NCBI GenBank assembly: GCA_947488605.1
Contig: CANKZJ010000005.1
Location: 248,001 to 312,000 of the forward strand
DNA from: an uncultured Paracoccaceae bacterium
GTDB taxonomy: Bacteria; Pseudomonadota; Alphaproteobacteria; Rhodobacterales; Rhodobacteraceae
Direction of reading: 5' to 3'
DNA length: 64,000 nucleotides
In this document: piece after piece, positions 37,721 through 46,210 of the stretch
Position numbering within the stretch: position 1 is the stretch's first letter
How the letters are laid out: the number at the start of each line of letters is the position of its first letter
Translations under genes and position numbers: made by a program
The notes under the pieces: model-generated
What the model was told of the DNA's origin: nothing
Seen by the model: the letters and a program-made list of their open reading frames with translations, nothing else
Databases searched by the model: none

Positions 37721-40009
37721 ATGAACAAAGCAATTACTGACGGTATCGTATTTGATCCACTGCCATTTTCTGCGGGGCTTGCGCTGTGGTCCAGCGGCGA
37801 AGGAACGCCCGGTTCGGATACATATGCAATCAGTGGGTCGGGGGTTTTTGTCGCGGCGGACCAAGACTTCGCCGGATGTTTGGAAGTGCTGAAGACGGAC
37901 CCGATTGCGCGCGTGCGCTACATGGGCCAAACGCCTGTTTTTGCCGGTTGTTATTTGCAGATCAAAGCGCGGGTTAAGGCAGTTGCCGGTGCGCTCCCGG
38001 CTGTCAGCATCAGCGGATGGGCTGGTCTGTCCGGTGGTCTTGAATTGGCAGGTGTGGCCGCGACTGGACCATCCGTGCAACTGACCACATACGGTGAGAT
38101 CGTCGAGATATCCGCGATCGTTGCGACCGCTGATCGCACGGGCGTCGATATGGTTTGGACGGGTGCCGAATATGGGCACTTTGGTATTGATCTGACCGGA
38201 CCCACAGGCGGTGTGGTCCGGGTTGACGATATCACGATCACTGATGTCACGTCCGTCTTTACCCGCGATTTGGTCGGTTTGGTCGATGTTCGTGATTACG
38301 GTGCAAAGGGTGACGGAGTTACGGACGACAGTGCGGCGTTCAATGCGGCGGACACAGCGGCAGAAGGGCGGACTGTCATAGTGCCTGCCGGTGATTATCT
38401 TTTGGCTGACAACGTGACGATGGAAAACGGTGTCCGGTTTGAAGGTCGGATTATTCAACAGCCCGAGCACCGTTTCATTCTGCAAAAGGAATACGACTAT
38501 AACAGCTATCTTGCGGCGTTTCAGGACGAGGAGCTCGCTTTCAAAAAGGCCTTCCAAGCCCTGATCAATTTTGCTGATCACGATTCGCTTGATTTGTGTG
38601 GAAGGCGGATTTTGCTAACAACGCCTGTCGATATGCAAGCGGCGGATCCTACAAAGACACGGTTTGAAACCCGCCGCGTCGTCCGAAACGGACAGTTCCA
38701 GCCCGCTGATGGTCCGGCTTGGGATACGGTCGAGGTTACATCGCAAGCGTCTTATTCTGTGACTGATGATAAGCGGCTGACCAATGTAGCGAACATCGCC
38801 AACATCCCCGTTGGTGCATTGGTTCAAGGCAACGGTGTGGGCCGTGAAATCTACGTCACATCGGTGAATGAAAGCGCGCAGACGCTTGAGCTTAGCATGC
38901 CGCTCTTTGATGCCGAAGGCGTACAAGAGTTCACGTTTGCCCGTTTCCAATACATGCTGGATTTCTCAGGCTACGAAAAACTGAGCCAGTTCATCTTGGA
39001 TGATATCGAGTTTCAGGGACGCGGTGTGGCCAGCGGTATCATGATGGCGCCGGACGGATTTACCTTTCACCTGCGCGATTGTTTTGTGAACAAACCAAAG
39101 GATCGTGGTGTGACATCGCCCGGGCGGGGGTGTCAGGGCATGATGATTGATCGCTGTCAGTTCATCTCGGACGAGCAGGACGTCGCCGTGGCTAATCGGG
39201 TAAGTGTTGGTTTCAACGCCAACGCAAATGATGTGAAAATCCGCGATAACCGGACCAGTAAGTTCAAGCACTTTTGTGTTCTTGCTGGGTCGGGCAACTT
39301 GATTTCGGGCAATCATTGGTTCCACGGCGATGATGAAGTCAACGGCGTGCGGATGGGCGGAGTCATCCTGACGTTGCCCAATCCAAAGAGCATTTTTACC
39401 GGAAACTATTGTGATAATAACTTCATCGAATGGACCAACGAGCATGACAGTTCGCCCGCGCTTGGCGCGCAATTTTCGTTTGGTGGTCTGACGATTACAG
39501 GCAACATGTTTACAACCAATGACGTCGCTGATTGGTTCAATTTCATCGTGATCAAACCTTACGGTCCGGGGCACTTCATCAACGGCTTTTCTGTCGTGGG
39601 GAATGTGTTCCGCTCGCTGAACGGCCGCATCGACCGGGTTGAGAATGTCGATACGACCTTCGCTGATCTGGACTATGGGAGGACGCGCGATTTCACGTTC
39701 TCGGGCAATACATTTCACAACGTCAATGAACCGGTCTCAAATCCTGCCTACCTAAACCATGATCAACAGACCGAGGCTACGACTTGGGTTATTGAGACGG
39801 GGACTGCGCTGCCGTTTGCCGGACATGCGTTATCTGTCGAAAGCGTCCTTCCGAGTGGGGCCATCACGGATGCCGCCGCATTGCGCGTTCATGATTTTCC
39901 GTGGTCCGAAGGCGAACAAGGCGTTGATATGCGCGATTTCCATTTGAATTGGAGCCGCCCGGTCAAAGGGATTGTTCGCTATGCGGTCCGGATGGACCAG
40001 ACGGATTAA
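37721..40009 (+). CDS. Large beta-helix protein, Pectate_lyase_3/GH28-related, tail-spike type
   Basis: A 762-residue protein without a signal peptide. Residues 1-190 form a beta-rich N-domain (MNKAITDGIVFDPLPFSAGL and later YGHFGIDLTGPTGGVVRVDD). Then the pectate-lyase superfamily start VDVRDYGAKGDGVTDDSAAF leads into a long right-handed beta-helix with repeats such as SGNHWFHGDDE, FTGNYCDNNF, ITGNMFTTND and FSGNTFHN. This is the layout of phage tail spikes and of GH28-related proteins. The absence of a secretion signal fits a particle protein; the head spike GhsB of the Rhodobacter gene transfer agent is a candidate relative. AAAGGGG precedes the ATG. No phage genes adjoin. A cytoplasmic or non-classically exported polysaccharide lyase is the alternative. 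Confidence 0.75.
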   Translation: MNKAITDGIVFDPLPFSAGLALWSSGEGTPGSDTYAISGSGVFVAADQDFAGCLEVLKTDPIARVRYMGQTPVFAGCYLQIKARVKAVAGALPAVSISGWAGLSGGLELAGVAATGPSVQLTTYGEIVEISAIVATADRTGVDMVWTGAEYGHFGIDLTGPTGGVVRVDDITITDVTSVFTRDLVGLVDVRDYGAKGDGVTDDSAAFNAADTAAEGRTVIVPAGDYLLADNVTMENGVRFEGRIIQQPEHRFILQKEYDYNSYLAAFQDEELAFKKAFQALINFADHDSLDLCGRRILLTTPVDMQAADPTKTRFETRRVVRNGQFQPADGPAWDTVEVTSQASYSVTDDKRLTNVANIANIPVGALVQGNGVGREIYVTSVNESAQTLELSMPLFDAEGVQEFTFARFQYMLDFSGYEKLSQFILDDIEFQGRGVASGIMMAPDGFTFHLRDCFVNKPKDRGVTSPGRGCQGMMIDRCQFISDEQDVAVANRVSVGFNANANDVKIRDNRTSKFKHFCVLAGSGNLISGNHWFHGDDEVNGVRMGGVILTLPNPKSIFTGNYCDNNFIEWTNEHDSSPALGAQFSFGGLTITGNMFTTNDVADWFNFIVIKPYGPGHFINGFSVVGNVFRSLNGRIDRVENVDTTFADLDYGRTRDFTFSGNTFHNVNEPVSNPAYLNHDQQTEATTWVIETGTALPFAGHALSVESVLPSGAITDAAALRVHDFPWSEGEQGVDMRDFHLNWSRPVKGIVRYAVRMDQTD

Positions 40010-40032
40010 GCTGCTCTGCAAAGCTGATTTAG

Positions 40033-40057
40033 GGGCGTCCTTCGGGGCGCCCTTTTT
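40033..40057 (+). terminator. Strong terminator with UUCG loop after the spike gene
   Basis: GGGCGTCC (40033-40040), TTCG tetraloop, GGGCGCCC (40045-40052), then TTTTT. The stem has one G-U pair and the extra-stable UUCG loop. It lies 23 bases after the stop codon and isolates the spike gene from the urease operon. Confidence 0.92.
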
Positions 40058-40238
40058 GATTCCGCGCTGGTGTTGCCTGATAATTGTGCAGTTCTATCAA
40101 AAGTGACCTTGGGAGGGTTATTTTTGATCGCTCGCTCTGGCGGAATGATGGTGATTGTTGGCAGTTTCGGGAAGAATTTGAAACGCCAGAGGACGCCGCA
40201 TTACCTACGCTGCTCACATCCATCCTGATCGGGCCGTC

Positions 40239-41033
40239 TTGTTGGCGCCGCGCGCGCAAGGCAAGCTACGGCTTGTGGCTAAACGTCGTGGCCCGGAAAC
40301 AGTCATTCGTGAACTTCGCCAAGAAGGATCGCTGAAAGCGCTTTTCCCGAAGGTACGGGGCAACGCCCTTGATGTGGTCTTTTTGAATACGGCCGGCGGT
40401 CTAACGGGCGGTGACCGGATGCAGATGGCGATGACAGCGCAAGAAGGCGCACATGTTATCGTTTCCTCGCAGGCGGCTGAACGAGCGTACCGCGCACAGC
40501 CAGATCAGATTGCCAAATCTGAGGTGCGACTGACCATTGCGCAAGATGGCCGCATTGATTGGTTGCCACAGGAAACCATTCTGTTTGATCAGGCCGCGCT
40601 CCGGCGTAAACTGGATGTGAACCTATCGGCCAATGGAACAGCTTTGCTTGTAGAGCCGGTCGTGTTTGGGCGCGTGGCGATGGGTGAAACCGTGCGCGAA
40701 TTGCAGTTCATGGATCATTGGCATGTCCGGCGTGATGGCGCGCTTGTCTTCGCCGATGCCATTCGTATGACGGGTGATGCCCATGCGCAGATGATGCACC
40801 GCGCCATTGGCAAAGGTGCCGGCGCGGTGGCGACAATTCTTTTGGCTGGCCCGTCAGCCGCAGTTTGTGCCGCCGATCTTGAATTGAGCGGGGACAGCGG
40901 CTGCAGCTTGATTTCCGATGATTTGCTGTTGGTTCGGCTGTTGGCGCAAGACGGTTTTGATCTGCGCCGTCAAATGATTCCCGTTGTTGAGGCGCTTGCG
41001 ACTGCGCCGATGCCCCGTGTTTGGAGACTATAA
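40239..41033 (+). CDS. ureD: Urease accessory protein UreD
   Basis: Scaffold that binds apo-urease and, with UreF and UreG, helps insert nickel. The product has the UreD signatures PRAQGKLRLVAKRRG, FLNTAGGLTGGDRM, SSQAAERAYRA and the DWLPQETILFD segment. The frame is open from 40182. No ATG or good ribosome site exists; the TTG at 40239 gives a 264-residue protein starting as expected for the family, but the exact start is uncertain. It opens the urease operon; the 180 bases between the terminator and this start must hold the operon promoter, though I see no clear sigma54 or sigma70 site. Confidence 0.92.
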   Translation: MLAPRAQGKLRLVAKRRGPETVIRELRQEGSLKALFPKVRGNALDVVFLNTAGGLTGGDRMQMAMTAQEGAHVIVSSQAAERAYRAQPDQIAKSEVRLTIAQDGRIDWLPQETILFDQAALRRKLDVNLSANGTALLVEPVVFGRVAMGETVRELQFMDHWHVRRDGALVFADAIRMTGDAHAQMMHRAIGKGAGAVATILLAGPSAAVCAADLELSGDSGCSLISDDLLLVRLLAQDGFDLRRQMIPVVEALATAPMPRVWRL

Positions 41034-41036
41034 GAC

Positions 41037-41339
41037 ATGCAACTGACCCCCCGTGAAAAAGACAAACTGCTGATTGCGATGGCGGCGGAGGTTGCCCGCA
41101 AAAGGTTGGGGCGTGGTGTGAAATTGAACTATCCCGAAGCAATCGCATTGATCACCGATGCCGTTGTTGAGGGCGCCCGTGATGGTCGGTCGGTAGCGGA
41201 CATGATGGAGGCAGGTGCGCATGTCATTACGCGCGATCAGGTCATGGACGGCATCGCGGAGATGATCCACGAAGTGCAGGTCGAGGCCACATTCCCGGAC
41301 GGCACCAAACTGGTCACAGTTCATGATCCGATCCGATGA
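41037..41339 (+). CDS. ureA: Urease gamma subunit
   Basis: Smallest structural subunit of urease, which hydrolyses urea to ammonia and CO2. The 100-residue product starts [20 protein letters not shown] and contains [20 protein letters not shown] and [20 protein letters not shown], all invariant UreA features. The start is three bases after the ureD stop, with GGAG about 10 bases upstream. Assembles with UreB and UreC as a trimer of trimers. Confidence 0.98.
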   Translation: MQLTPREKDKLLIAMAAEVARKRLGRGVKLNYPEAIALITDAVVEGARDGRSVADMMEAGAHVITRDQVMDGIAEMIHEVQVEATFPDGTKLVTVHDPIR

Positions 41340-41388
41340 ATTCTCGCGTGGTGATCAGCTATTGCGTTGCTAATAAAGGAGTATTCAT

Positions 41389-41694
41389 ATGAAGCCGGGT
41401 GAAATTCTTGTAGCTGATGGCGTCTTGACGCTGAATACAGGCGCGACCGAGACTGTTTTGGAAGTTGCGAATACCGGGGACCGCCCTGTGCAGGTCGGAT
41501 CCCATTTTCATTTTGCGGAAACCAACAGCGCGCTTGCATTCGACCGCACGCTTGCACGAGGGCAGCGGTTGAATATCGCAGCAGGGACGGCCGTTCGATT
41601 TGAGCCCGGTCAACGCCGTGAGGTCACATTGATCCCGATGTCGGGCGCGCGCCGGATTTATGGGTTCAACGGGCATGTGATGGGTGATCTGTGA
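41389..41694 (+). CDS. ureB: Urease beta subunit
   Basis: The 101-residue beta subunit: [18 protein letters not shown], the conserved [20 protein letters not shown] and [20 protein letters not shown]. It clamps UreA and UreC together. A TAATAAAGGAG ribosome site precedes the ATG. The next urease structural gene, ureC, does not follow directly: an 801-base foreign-type gene with its own promoter lies between. Confidence 0.98.
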   Translation: MKPGEILVADGVLTLNTGATETVLEVANTGDRPVQVGSHFHFAETNSALAFDRTLARGQRLNIAAGTAVRFEPGQRREVTLIPMSGARRIYGFNGHVMGDL

Positions 41695-41721
41695 GGGAGA
41701 TATCGCTCAACTATGCCGCAA

Positions 41722-41762
41722 TGCAGAAAAATGCTGCACTGCCGCATGAGTTGGTCTATAGT
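41722..41762 (+). promoter_or_regulatory. TGC-repeat operator and promoter before the Ala/Lys-rich gene
   Basis: TGCAG (41722-41726) and CTGCA (41734-41738) form an inverted repeat within a run of TGC/GCA steps from 41716 to 41748. A good -10, TATAGT (41757-41762), lies 17 bases after CTGCAC, so the repeat covers the -35 position. TGC-rich repeats of this sort bind the polyhydroxyalkanoate repressor PhaR upstream of phasin genes in Paracoccus and Rhodobacter. The repeat and -10 are seen; PhaR control is inference. Confidence 0.45.
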
Positions 41763-41797
41763 AGTGGGGATTTTTATTTAACCCGAAGGGGAACAGC

Positions 41798-42598
41798 ATG
41801 ACACCCGCACTTACACTTTCAATTTCAGCCCAAGCAATGCAAGCCGCAAGCGCGGTTATCGGACAACAGATGCGTTTTGCTGATGTGATGATCGAGCAAA
41901 CTGTCGTCGCGCAGCGCGCTTTGATGACGCCTTACCTGTCGCCTACCGACGTGCCTAAGAAAAAGGCAGCAACCGTTGCGAAGAAGAAGGCGGCCAAAGC
42001 GGTCGTTACCAAAAAGGTAGCGCCAGCAAAATCACCTGAATTGAAGGCGGTGGTTTCCAAGGAAGCACCAAAAGCAAAGACCGCTGCTGCTAAGGCCGAA
42101 GTGAAGGCCGTTGCGCCGAAAGCTGCCCCTGCAAAGCCAGCACCAGCGAAGGTTGCGGCAAAACCTGCGCCAGCGAAATCCGTTGCAAAAGCAACCGCAC
42201 CAAAGAAGCCAGTAAAGAAAGCCGTCGCTGCCAAAACAGTCGCGGACGTCGTGAAGCCCGCCGAAACAGCGCCGAAAACTGCAAAGCCGGCCGTATCCGC
42301 GCCCAAGCAAGCAAAACCAGCGCTTAAGGTTGTGAAGGCTTCTCCAAAAGCGAAGAAAGCAGCGAAGAAGCCAGTTGAAGCTGCCAAACCAAAGACACCA
42401 GTCGCCGCAAAAACGAAGCCAGCAGTTGCAGCAAAGCCAAAAGCGGCACCCGTCGCAAAAGCCCAAGAGGCAAAACCAGCAGTTGCTGTCAAGAAAGCCA
42501 CAAAACCTGCAACCGCACCCATAGCTAAATCAGCCGCTCGCGCAAAATCTGTGACCGTGCCTGATGCGCCTTGGGCCGGGACATCACCCAAGACCTAA
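41798..42598 (+). CDS. Ala/Lys/Pro-rich histone-H1/PhaF-like protein inside the urease operon
   Basis: A 266-residue protein of two parts. Residues 1-50 form an amphipathic helical head (ISAQAMQAASAVIGQQMRFA, then MIEQTVVAQRALMTPYLSP) that resembles a short phasin-like segment. From about 53 to 250 it is a low-complexity tail of KKA, KPA, APAK and KAAK steps, strongly basic, like the tails of histone H1, AlgP/AlgR3 and the PHA-granule protein PhaF. The end is VPDAPWAGTSPKT, a possible short binding motif. A GAAGGGGAA ribosome site precedes the ATG; ureC starts 12 bases after the stop. Likely DNA-binding or granule-associated in the cytoplasm; no link to urease is known. Gene is certain, function is not. 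Confidence 0.7.
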   Translation: MTPALTLSISAQAMQAASAVIGQQMRFADVMIEQTVVAQRALMTPYLSPTDVPKKKAATVAKKKAAKAVVTKKVAPAKSPELKAVVSKEAPKAKTAAAKAEVKAVAPKAAPAKPAPAKVAAKPAPAKSVAKATAPKKPVKKAVAAKTVADVVKPAETAPKTAKPAVSAPKQAKPALKVVKASPKAKKAAKKPVEAAKPKTPVAAKTKPAVAAKPKAAPVAKAQEAKPAVAVKKATKPATAPIAKSAARAKSVTVPDAPWAGTSPKT

Positions 42599-42610
42599 CC
42601 GGAGACCTAT

Positions 42611-44371
42611 ATGCCTGCTACGATCTCGCGCGCGGATTATGCCGCAATGTTTGGCCCCACGACGGGGGATCGTGTCAGATTGGCAGATACCGAGCTGATC
42701 ATTGAGGTCGAGCGTGACCTGACTGCCGAAGCGGCAGGTGCTGCCACGTCAGATGGCGTTGGCAAGAATGCGATGCTTTACGGCGAAGAGGTCAAATTCG
42801 GTGGCGGCAAAGTCATCCGCGACGGCATGGGGCAATCTCAGATGACGCGCGCCCAGGGCGCTGTCGACACGGTGATTACCAATGCGCTGATCGTTGATTG
42901 GACAGGGATCGTGAAGGCTGATGTTGGCCTCAAAGGCGGGCAAATCGTTAAGATTGGCAAAGCCGGCAACCCAGACACCCAGCCGGGCGTTGACATTATC
43001 ATTGGGCCGGGCACAGAAGCGATCGCTGGTGAAGGCCGTATTCTGACGGCAGGCGGCATTGATAGCCACATCCATTTTATCTGCCCGCAACAAATTGAAG
43101 ATGCCCTGCATTCCGGGATGACCACCATGATTGGTGGTGGGACCGGCCCGGCGCATGGAACATTGGCGACCACCTGTACGCCGGGACCTTGGCATCTTGG
43201 CCGGATGATGCAGTCCGCCGATGCGTTCCCGATGAACCTCGCGTTTGCCGGTAAAGGAAACGCGTCATTGCCTGCCGCCCTAGAGGAACAAGTGCTCGCC
43301 GGTGCGTCTTGCCTTAAGCTTCACGAGGATTGGGGCACAACCCCAGCAGCGATTGATTGCTGCTTGTCCGTTGCCGATGCGATGGATGTGCAGGTGATGA
43401 TCCACACCGACACGCTAAACGAAAGCGGCTTTGTCGAAAACACGGTCGGCGCCATGAAAGGCCGCACGATCCACGCTTTCCATACTGAGGGTGCAGGTGG
43501 CGGTCATGCCCCCGACATCATCAAGATTTGTGGCGAGGCGCATGTTTTGCCCTCGTCAACGAACCCGACACGGCCTTTCACTGTGAATACGGTGGACGAG
43601 CATCTCGATATGCTGATGGTCTGTCATCACCTCGATAAATCGATCCCCGAAGATGTGGCCTTTGCAGAAAGCCGTATCCGGCGCGAAACGATTGCCGCCG
43701 AAGATATTCTGCATGACATGGGCGCATTTTCGATCATCGCGTCTGATAGTCAGGCAATGGGTCGCGTGGGCGAAGTGATCATCCGAACGTGGCAAACTGC
43801 GCATAAGATGAAGGTGCAGCGAGGTCCGCTATCTGAGGAAACCGGCGACAACGACAATCTGCGCGTTCGCCGCTATATTGCAAAATATACAATCAACCCG
43901 GCGATTGCGCATGGAATCTCGACACATGTTGGATCAGTTGAAGTCGGTAAGCGCGCGGATCTGGTGCTGTGGGATCCTGCGTTCTTTGGCGTGAAACCAG
44001 AAATGATTTTGATGGGCGGGACAATTGTTGCCGCCCAAATGGGTGACCCGAATGCGTCAATCCCCACGCCACAACCGGTCTATACCCGGCCAATGTTTGG
44101 CGCTTATGGGCGGTCGCTGGAAAACTCGGCCGTGACGTTTGTCAGTGCTGCGGCACAAGATGCGGGTTTGCGTGAAACGCTGGGGCTGGCCAAACAAACG
44201 CTGCCCGTCGTGAACACACGCAATATTGGCAAAGCTGATCTTAAGCTGAATGACGCGATGCCGCATGTTGAAGTGAACCCAGAAACCTACGAGGTGCGCG
44301 CTGATGGCGAATTGTTGACCTGCGCGCCAGCAACCGAGTTGCCGATGGCGCAACGCTATTTTCTTTTCTGA
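42611..44371 (+). CDS. ureC: Urease alpha (catalytic) subunit
   Basis: Holds the dinickel site that hydrolyses urea. Ligands are present: HIH in [12 protein letters not shown], the carbamylated lysine in [16 protein letters not shown], His in [11 protein letters not shown] and [13 protein letters not shown], and Asp in [12 protein letters not shown]; the mobile flap has CHHLD. At 586 residues it is about 19 longer than Klebsiella UreC (567). The extra residues are a single insertion near residues 37-54, between VERDLT and [10 protein letters not shown], rich in Ala and Gly. The residue before LKLHEDWG is Cys instead of the usual Gly. CGGAGA precedes the ATG. Confidence 0.98.
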   Translation: MPATISRADYAAMFGPTTGDRVRLADTELIIEVERDLTAEAAGAATSDGVGKNAMLYGEEVKFGGGKVIRDGMGQSQMTRAQGAVDTVITNALIVDWTGIVKADVGLKGGQIVKIGKAGNPDTQPGVDIIIGPGTEAIAGEGRILTAGGIDSHIHFICPQQIEDALHSGMTTMIGGGTGPAHGTLATTCTPGPWHLGRMMQSADAFPMNLAFAGKGNASLPAALEEQVLAGASCLKLHEDWGTTPAAIDCCLSVADAMDVQVMIHTDTLNESGFVENTVGAMKGRTIHAFHTEGAGGGHAPDIIKICGEAHVLPSSTNPTRPFTVNTVDEHLDMLMVCHHLDKSIPEDVAFAESRIRRETIAAEDILHDMGAFSIIASDSQAMGRVGEVIIRTWQTAHKMKVQRGPLSEETGDNDNLRVRRYIAKYTINPAIAHGISTHVGSVEVGKRADLVLWDPAFFGVKPEMILMGGTIVAAQMGDPNASIPTPQPVYTRPMFGAYGRSLENSAVTFVSAAAQDAGLRETLGLAKQTLPVVNTRNIGKADLKLNDAMPHVEVNPETYEVRADGELLTCAPATELPMAQRYFLF

Positions 44372-44481
44372 GCATTGCGGGAATTGCATGGTGGGTTTGC
44401 ATAAAGGGACGTTGTCGATGATGAGGCACAAGCATAATTGCAGTAGCGGGGGGACAGACAACTGCATTCAAGAGGTCCATT

Positions 44482-44706
44482 ATGACACTTCGTCCCGACA
44501 ACACATTGATTTCAAACCGCGAAATGCTAACCGAGCTGGTTTTGACACCGCTACGCGCAATCGGTCGCGCTATGGAAAATTTTGCGATCAGCAATGCGCG
44601 CACACAAGCGCTACAAGAGATCGCAGCAATCCCCGACGACAAGTTGGCAGCAACGGGTATGACCCGCGCCGAATTGATCAGCCGCACCTTCCGTCACGAC
44701 GGTTAA
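44482..44706 (+). CDS. DUF1127 (YjiS-like) small protein in the urease operon
   Basis: A 74-residue protein. Its second half, ALQEIAAIPDDKLAATGMTR followed by AELISRTF, is the DUF1127 signature (L..L.D..L.DIG..R..I). Small DUF1127 proteins of Rhodobacter, such as CcaF1, act in RNA turnover and stress adaptation. AGAGG precedes the ATG. The 110 bases upstream hold repeated TTGCAT/TTGCAG elements and a possible -10 CATAAT, so it may have its own promoter. Lies between ureC and ureE. The link to urease is unknown. Confidence 0.75.
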   Translation: MTLRPDNTLISNREMLTELVLTPLRAIGRAMENFAISNARTQALQEIAAIPDDKLAATGMTRAELISRTFRHDG

Positions 44707-44731
44707 TGGGGTCTTGCGACGGTGCTCTGAC

Positions 44732-45184
44732 ATGAGCGCCGTCGCCCACCACGTCACGCATCATCCCGGCCAAGCGGATGCAACAGTGTCCTTGGCTTAT
44801 GACGCGCGGCTTTTGCGTCGTAAGCGATTGACGACGCAAGAGGGTGAGCATTTTCTTGTTGATCTTGCGCAGACTACCTCCGTGAATGCAGGCGAAGCTT
44901 TTGTTTTGGACGATGGACGGCAAGTTCACGTGATTGCCGCGGATGAGCCTTTGATGCGTGTCACTGGTGACACAGTCCGATTGGCGTGGCATATTGGCAA
45001 CCGGCATGCACCCTGCGCGATCACTGACGATGGTTTGATTGTGCAGCGCGAGAAAGTAATGCGTGCGATGCTTGAGCATTTGGGCGCCACCGTTTCAGAC
45101 TTTGACGGCCCGTTTACGCCAGAAGGCGGCGCTTATGGTCACGGGCGTACAATGGGGCACGACCATAGTCACAGCCATGCGTGA
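44732..45184 (+). CDS. ureE: Urease nickel metallochaperone UreE
   Basis: Delivers nickel to the UreDFG-urease complex. The 150-residue product has an N-terminal peptide-binding domain (RRKRLTTQEGEHFLVDL), the metal-binding domain (TVRLAWHIGNRHAPCAITDD), and a short His-rich tail ending YGHGRTMGHDHSHSHA. The ATG at 44732 is preferred over an in-frame start 18 bases upstream. Its last 8 bases overlap ureF. Confidence 0.97.
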   Translation: MSAVAHHVTHHPGQADATVSLAYDARLLRRKRLTTQEGEHFLVDLAQTTSVNAGEAFVLDDGRQVHVIAADEPLMRVTGDTVRLAWHIGNRHAPCAITDDGLIVQREKVMRAMLEHLGATVSDFDGPFTPEGGAYGHGRTMGHDHSHSHA

Positions 45185-45812
45185 TGACCAGCTGCTGACG
45201 CTGACGCAATGGCTGTCGCCAGCCTATCCAATTGGCGCATTTGCATGGTCGCACGGCCTCGAGCGCGCAGTCGCGCGCGGGGATGTTGCGACCCCAGCTG
45301 ATTTGCAAGACTGGCTGACGGGCGTTCTTCAGAATGGGGCAGGGCGGTCTGATGCGATTTTGCTTTATGCCGCCTACGCCGCGGATGATATTGCGCCAAT
45401 CGCCGAGTTGGCAGCGGCACTTGCACCATCAAAAGAACGGAAGATGGAGACGTTGCAGCAAGGCGCTGCATTTGCGGCCGTCACAAGGGATGTCTGGCAA
45501 ATTGATGTACCAGACATGGCTTATCCTGTTGCTGTCGGCTTTGCCGCCAAACAGGTTGGCTTGCCCGTTGTGCCCACAGCGCAAGTCTGGCTACAGTCCT
45601 TTGCAAGCAATCTGGTGCAGGCCGCCCAGCGGCTTATGCCGCTTGGCCAAACGGCCGGACAACGCGTCCTTTTAGGTCTGATGCCAGTTTGCCAGCAGGT
45701 TGGCGACGCGGCGAGCAAAGCATCATTGGATGACATTGGCAGTGCGACGTTCACCGTTGATACGGCATCAATGCAGCATGAAAGCCAATATTCGCGTATA
45801 TTCAGATCATGA
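45177..45812 (+). CDS. ureF: Urease accessory protein UreF
   Basis: A 211-residue helical protein that gates the UreG GTPase in the activation complex. It starts MRDDQLLTLTQWLSPAYPIG, continues AFAWSHGLERAV and contains the conserved LPLGQT-like region RLMPLGQTAGQRVLLGLMP. The ATG overlaps the ureE stop by 8 bases, so translation is coupled; the longer in-frame reading from 45063 would lie inside ureE. Its stop overlaps the membrane-protein start. Confidence 0.96.
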   Translation: MRDDQLLTLTQWLSPAYPIGAFAWSHGLERAVARGDVATPADLQDWLTGVLQNGAGRSDAILLYAAYAADDIAPIAELAAALAPSKERKMETLQQGAAFAAVTRDVWQIDVPDMAYPVAVGFAAKQVGLPVVPTAQVWLQSFASNLVQAAQRLMPLGQTAGQRVLLGLMPVCQQVGDAASKASLDDIGSATFTVDTASMQHESQYSRIFRS

Positions 45813-46207
45813 CTATTTTGCTGACACTTGTTTTGGGTCTTATCGCTGCCGTTCACTTTGCGTGGGGCATGCGAATATGGATCCCGATCCGCGATGAGGC
45901 GCAATTGGCCCGTACCGTCGTTGGTGCCAAAGGTGTGGACCGCATGCCCGGTACAATTCCTTGCATGCTTGTCGTCGCCGGATTTGCCGCTTCGATCGTT
46001 GCCCTTTGGATGCGTGATATGGCGCTGGCGCGGTTTGTCCTTTGGACAGCAGCCGTGGTGTTCTTCGCGCGCGGTGCTATCGCCTATACAAAGGTTTGGC
46101 GGTCTATGACGCCCGAAGAACCATTCAACACCTATGATCAGCGCTATTATGCGCCACTTTGCTTTGCGATTGGCGCAGGGCTGTTGATCATTCTGCTCGG
46201 AGGATAG
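45809..46207 (+). CDS. Small membrane protein (DUF3995-like) between ureF and ureG
   Basis: A 132-residue protein with four hydrophobic helices: MTILLTLVLGLIAAVHFAWG, TIPCMLVVAGFAASIVALWM, FVLWTAAVVFFARGAIAYTK and LCFAIGAGLLIILLGG. The histidine and tryptophan in the first helix and the VVGAKGVDRMPGTIP loop resemble DUF3995. ATG overlaps the ureF stop (ATGA), and ureG starts three bases after it, so it is fully embedded. It could act in urea, ammonia or nickel movement, but that is only guilt by association. Confidence 0.7.
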   Translation: MTILLTLVLGLIAAVHFAWGMRIWIPIRDEAQLARTVVGAKGVDRMPGTIPCMLVVAGFAASIVALWMRDMALARFVLWTAAVVFFARGAIAYTKVWRSMTPEEPFNTYDQRYYAPLCFAIGAGLLIILLGG

Positions 46208-46210
46208 CTG

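Noticed and set aside
37640..39718. Minus-strand open frames of 313 and 250 codons opposite the spike gene
   Set aside because: No domain, no ribosome site, and the plus-strand beta-helix protein explains the codon pattern.
40084..40335. 83-codon plus-strand frame before ureD
   Set aside because: Overlaps the ureD start in another frame, starts with TTG without a good ribosome site and has no similarity I can name.
41950..42560. Tandem DNA repeat in the Ala/Lys-rich gene
   Set aside because: The protein is repetitive but the codons vary, so there is no true DNA-level tandem array.
41932..42591. 219-codon minus-strand frame opposite the Ala/Lys-rich gene
   Set aside because: An Ala/Phe/Gly-rich mirror of the AAG/GCC codons; a low-complexity artefact.
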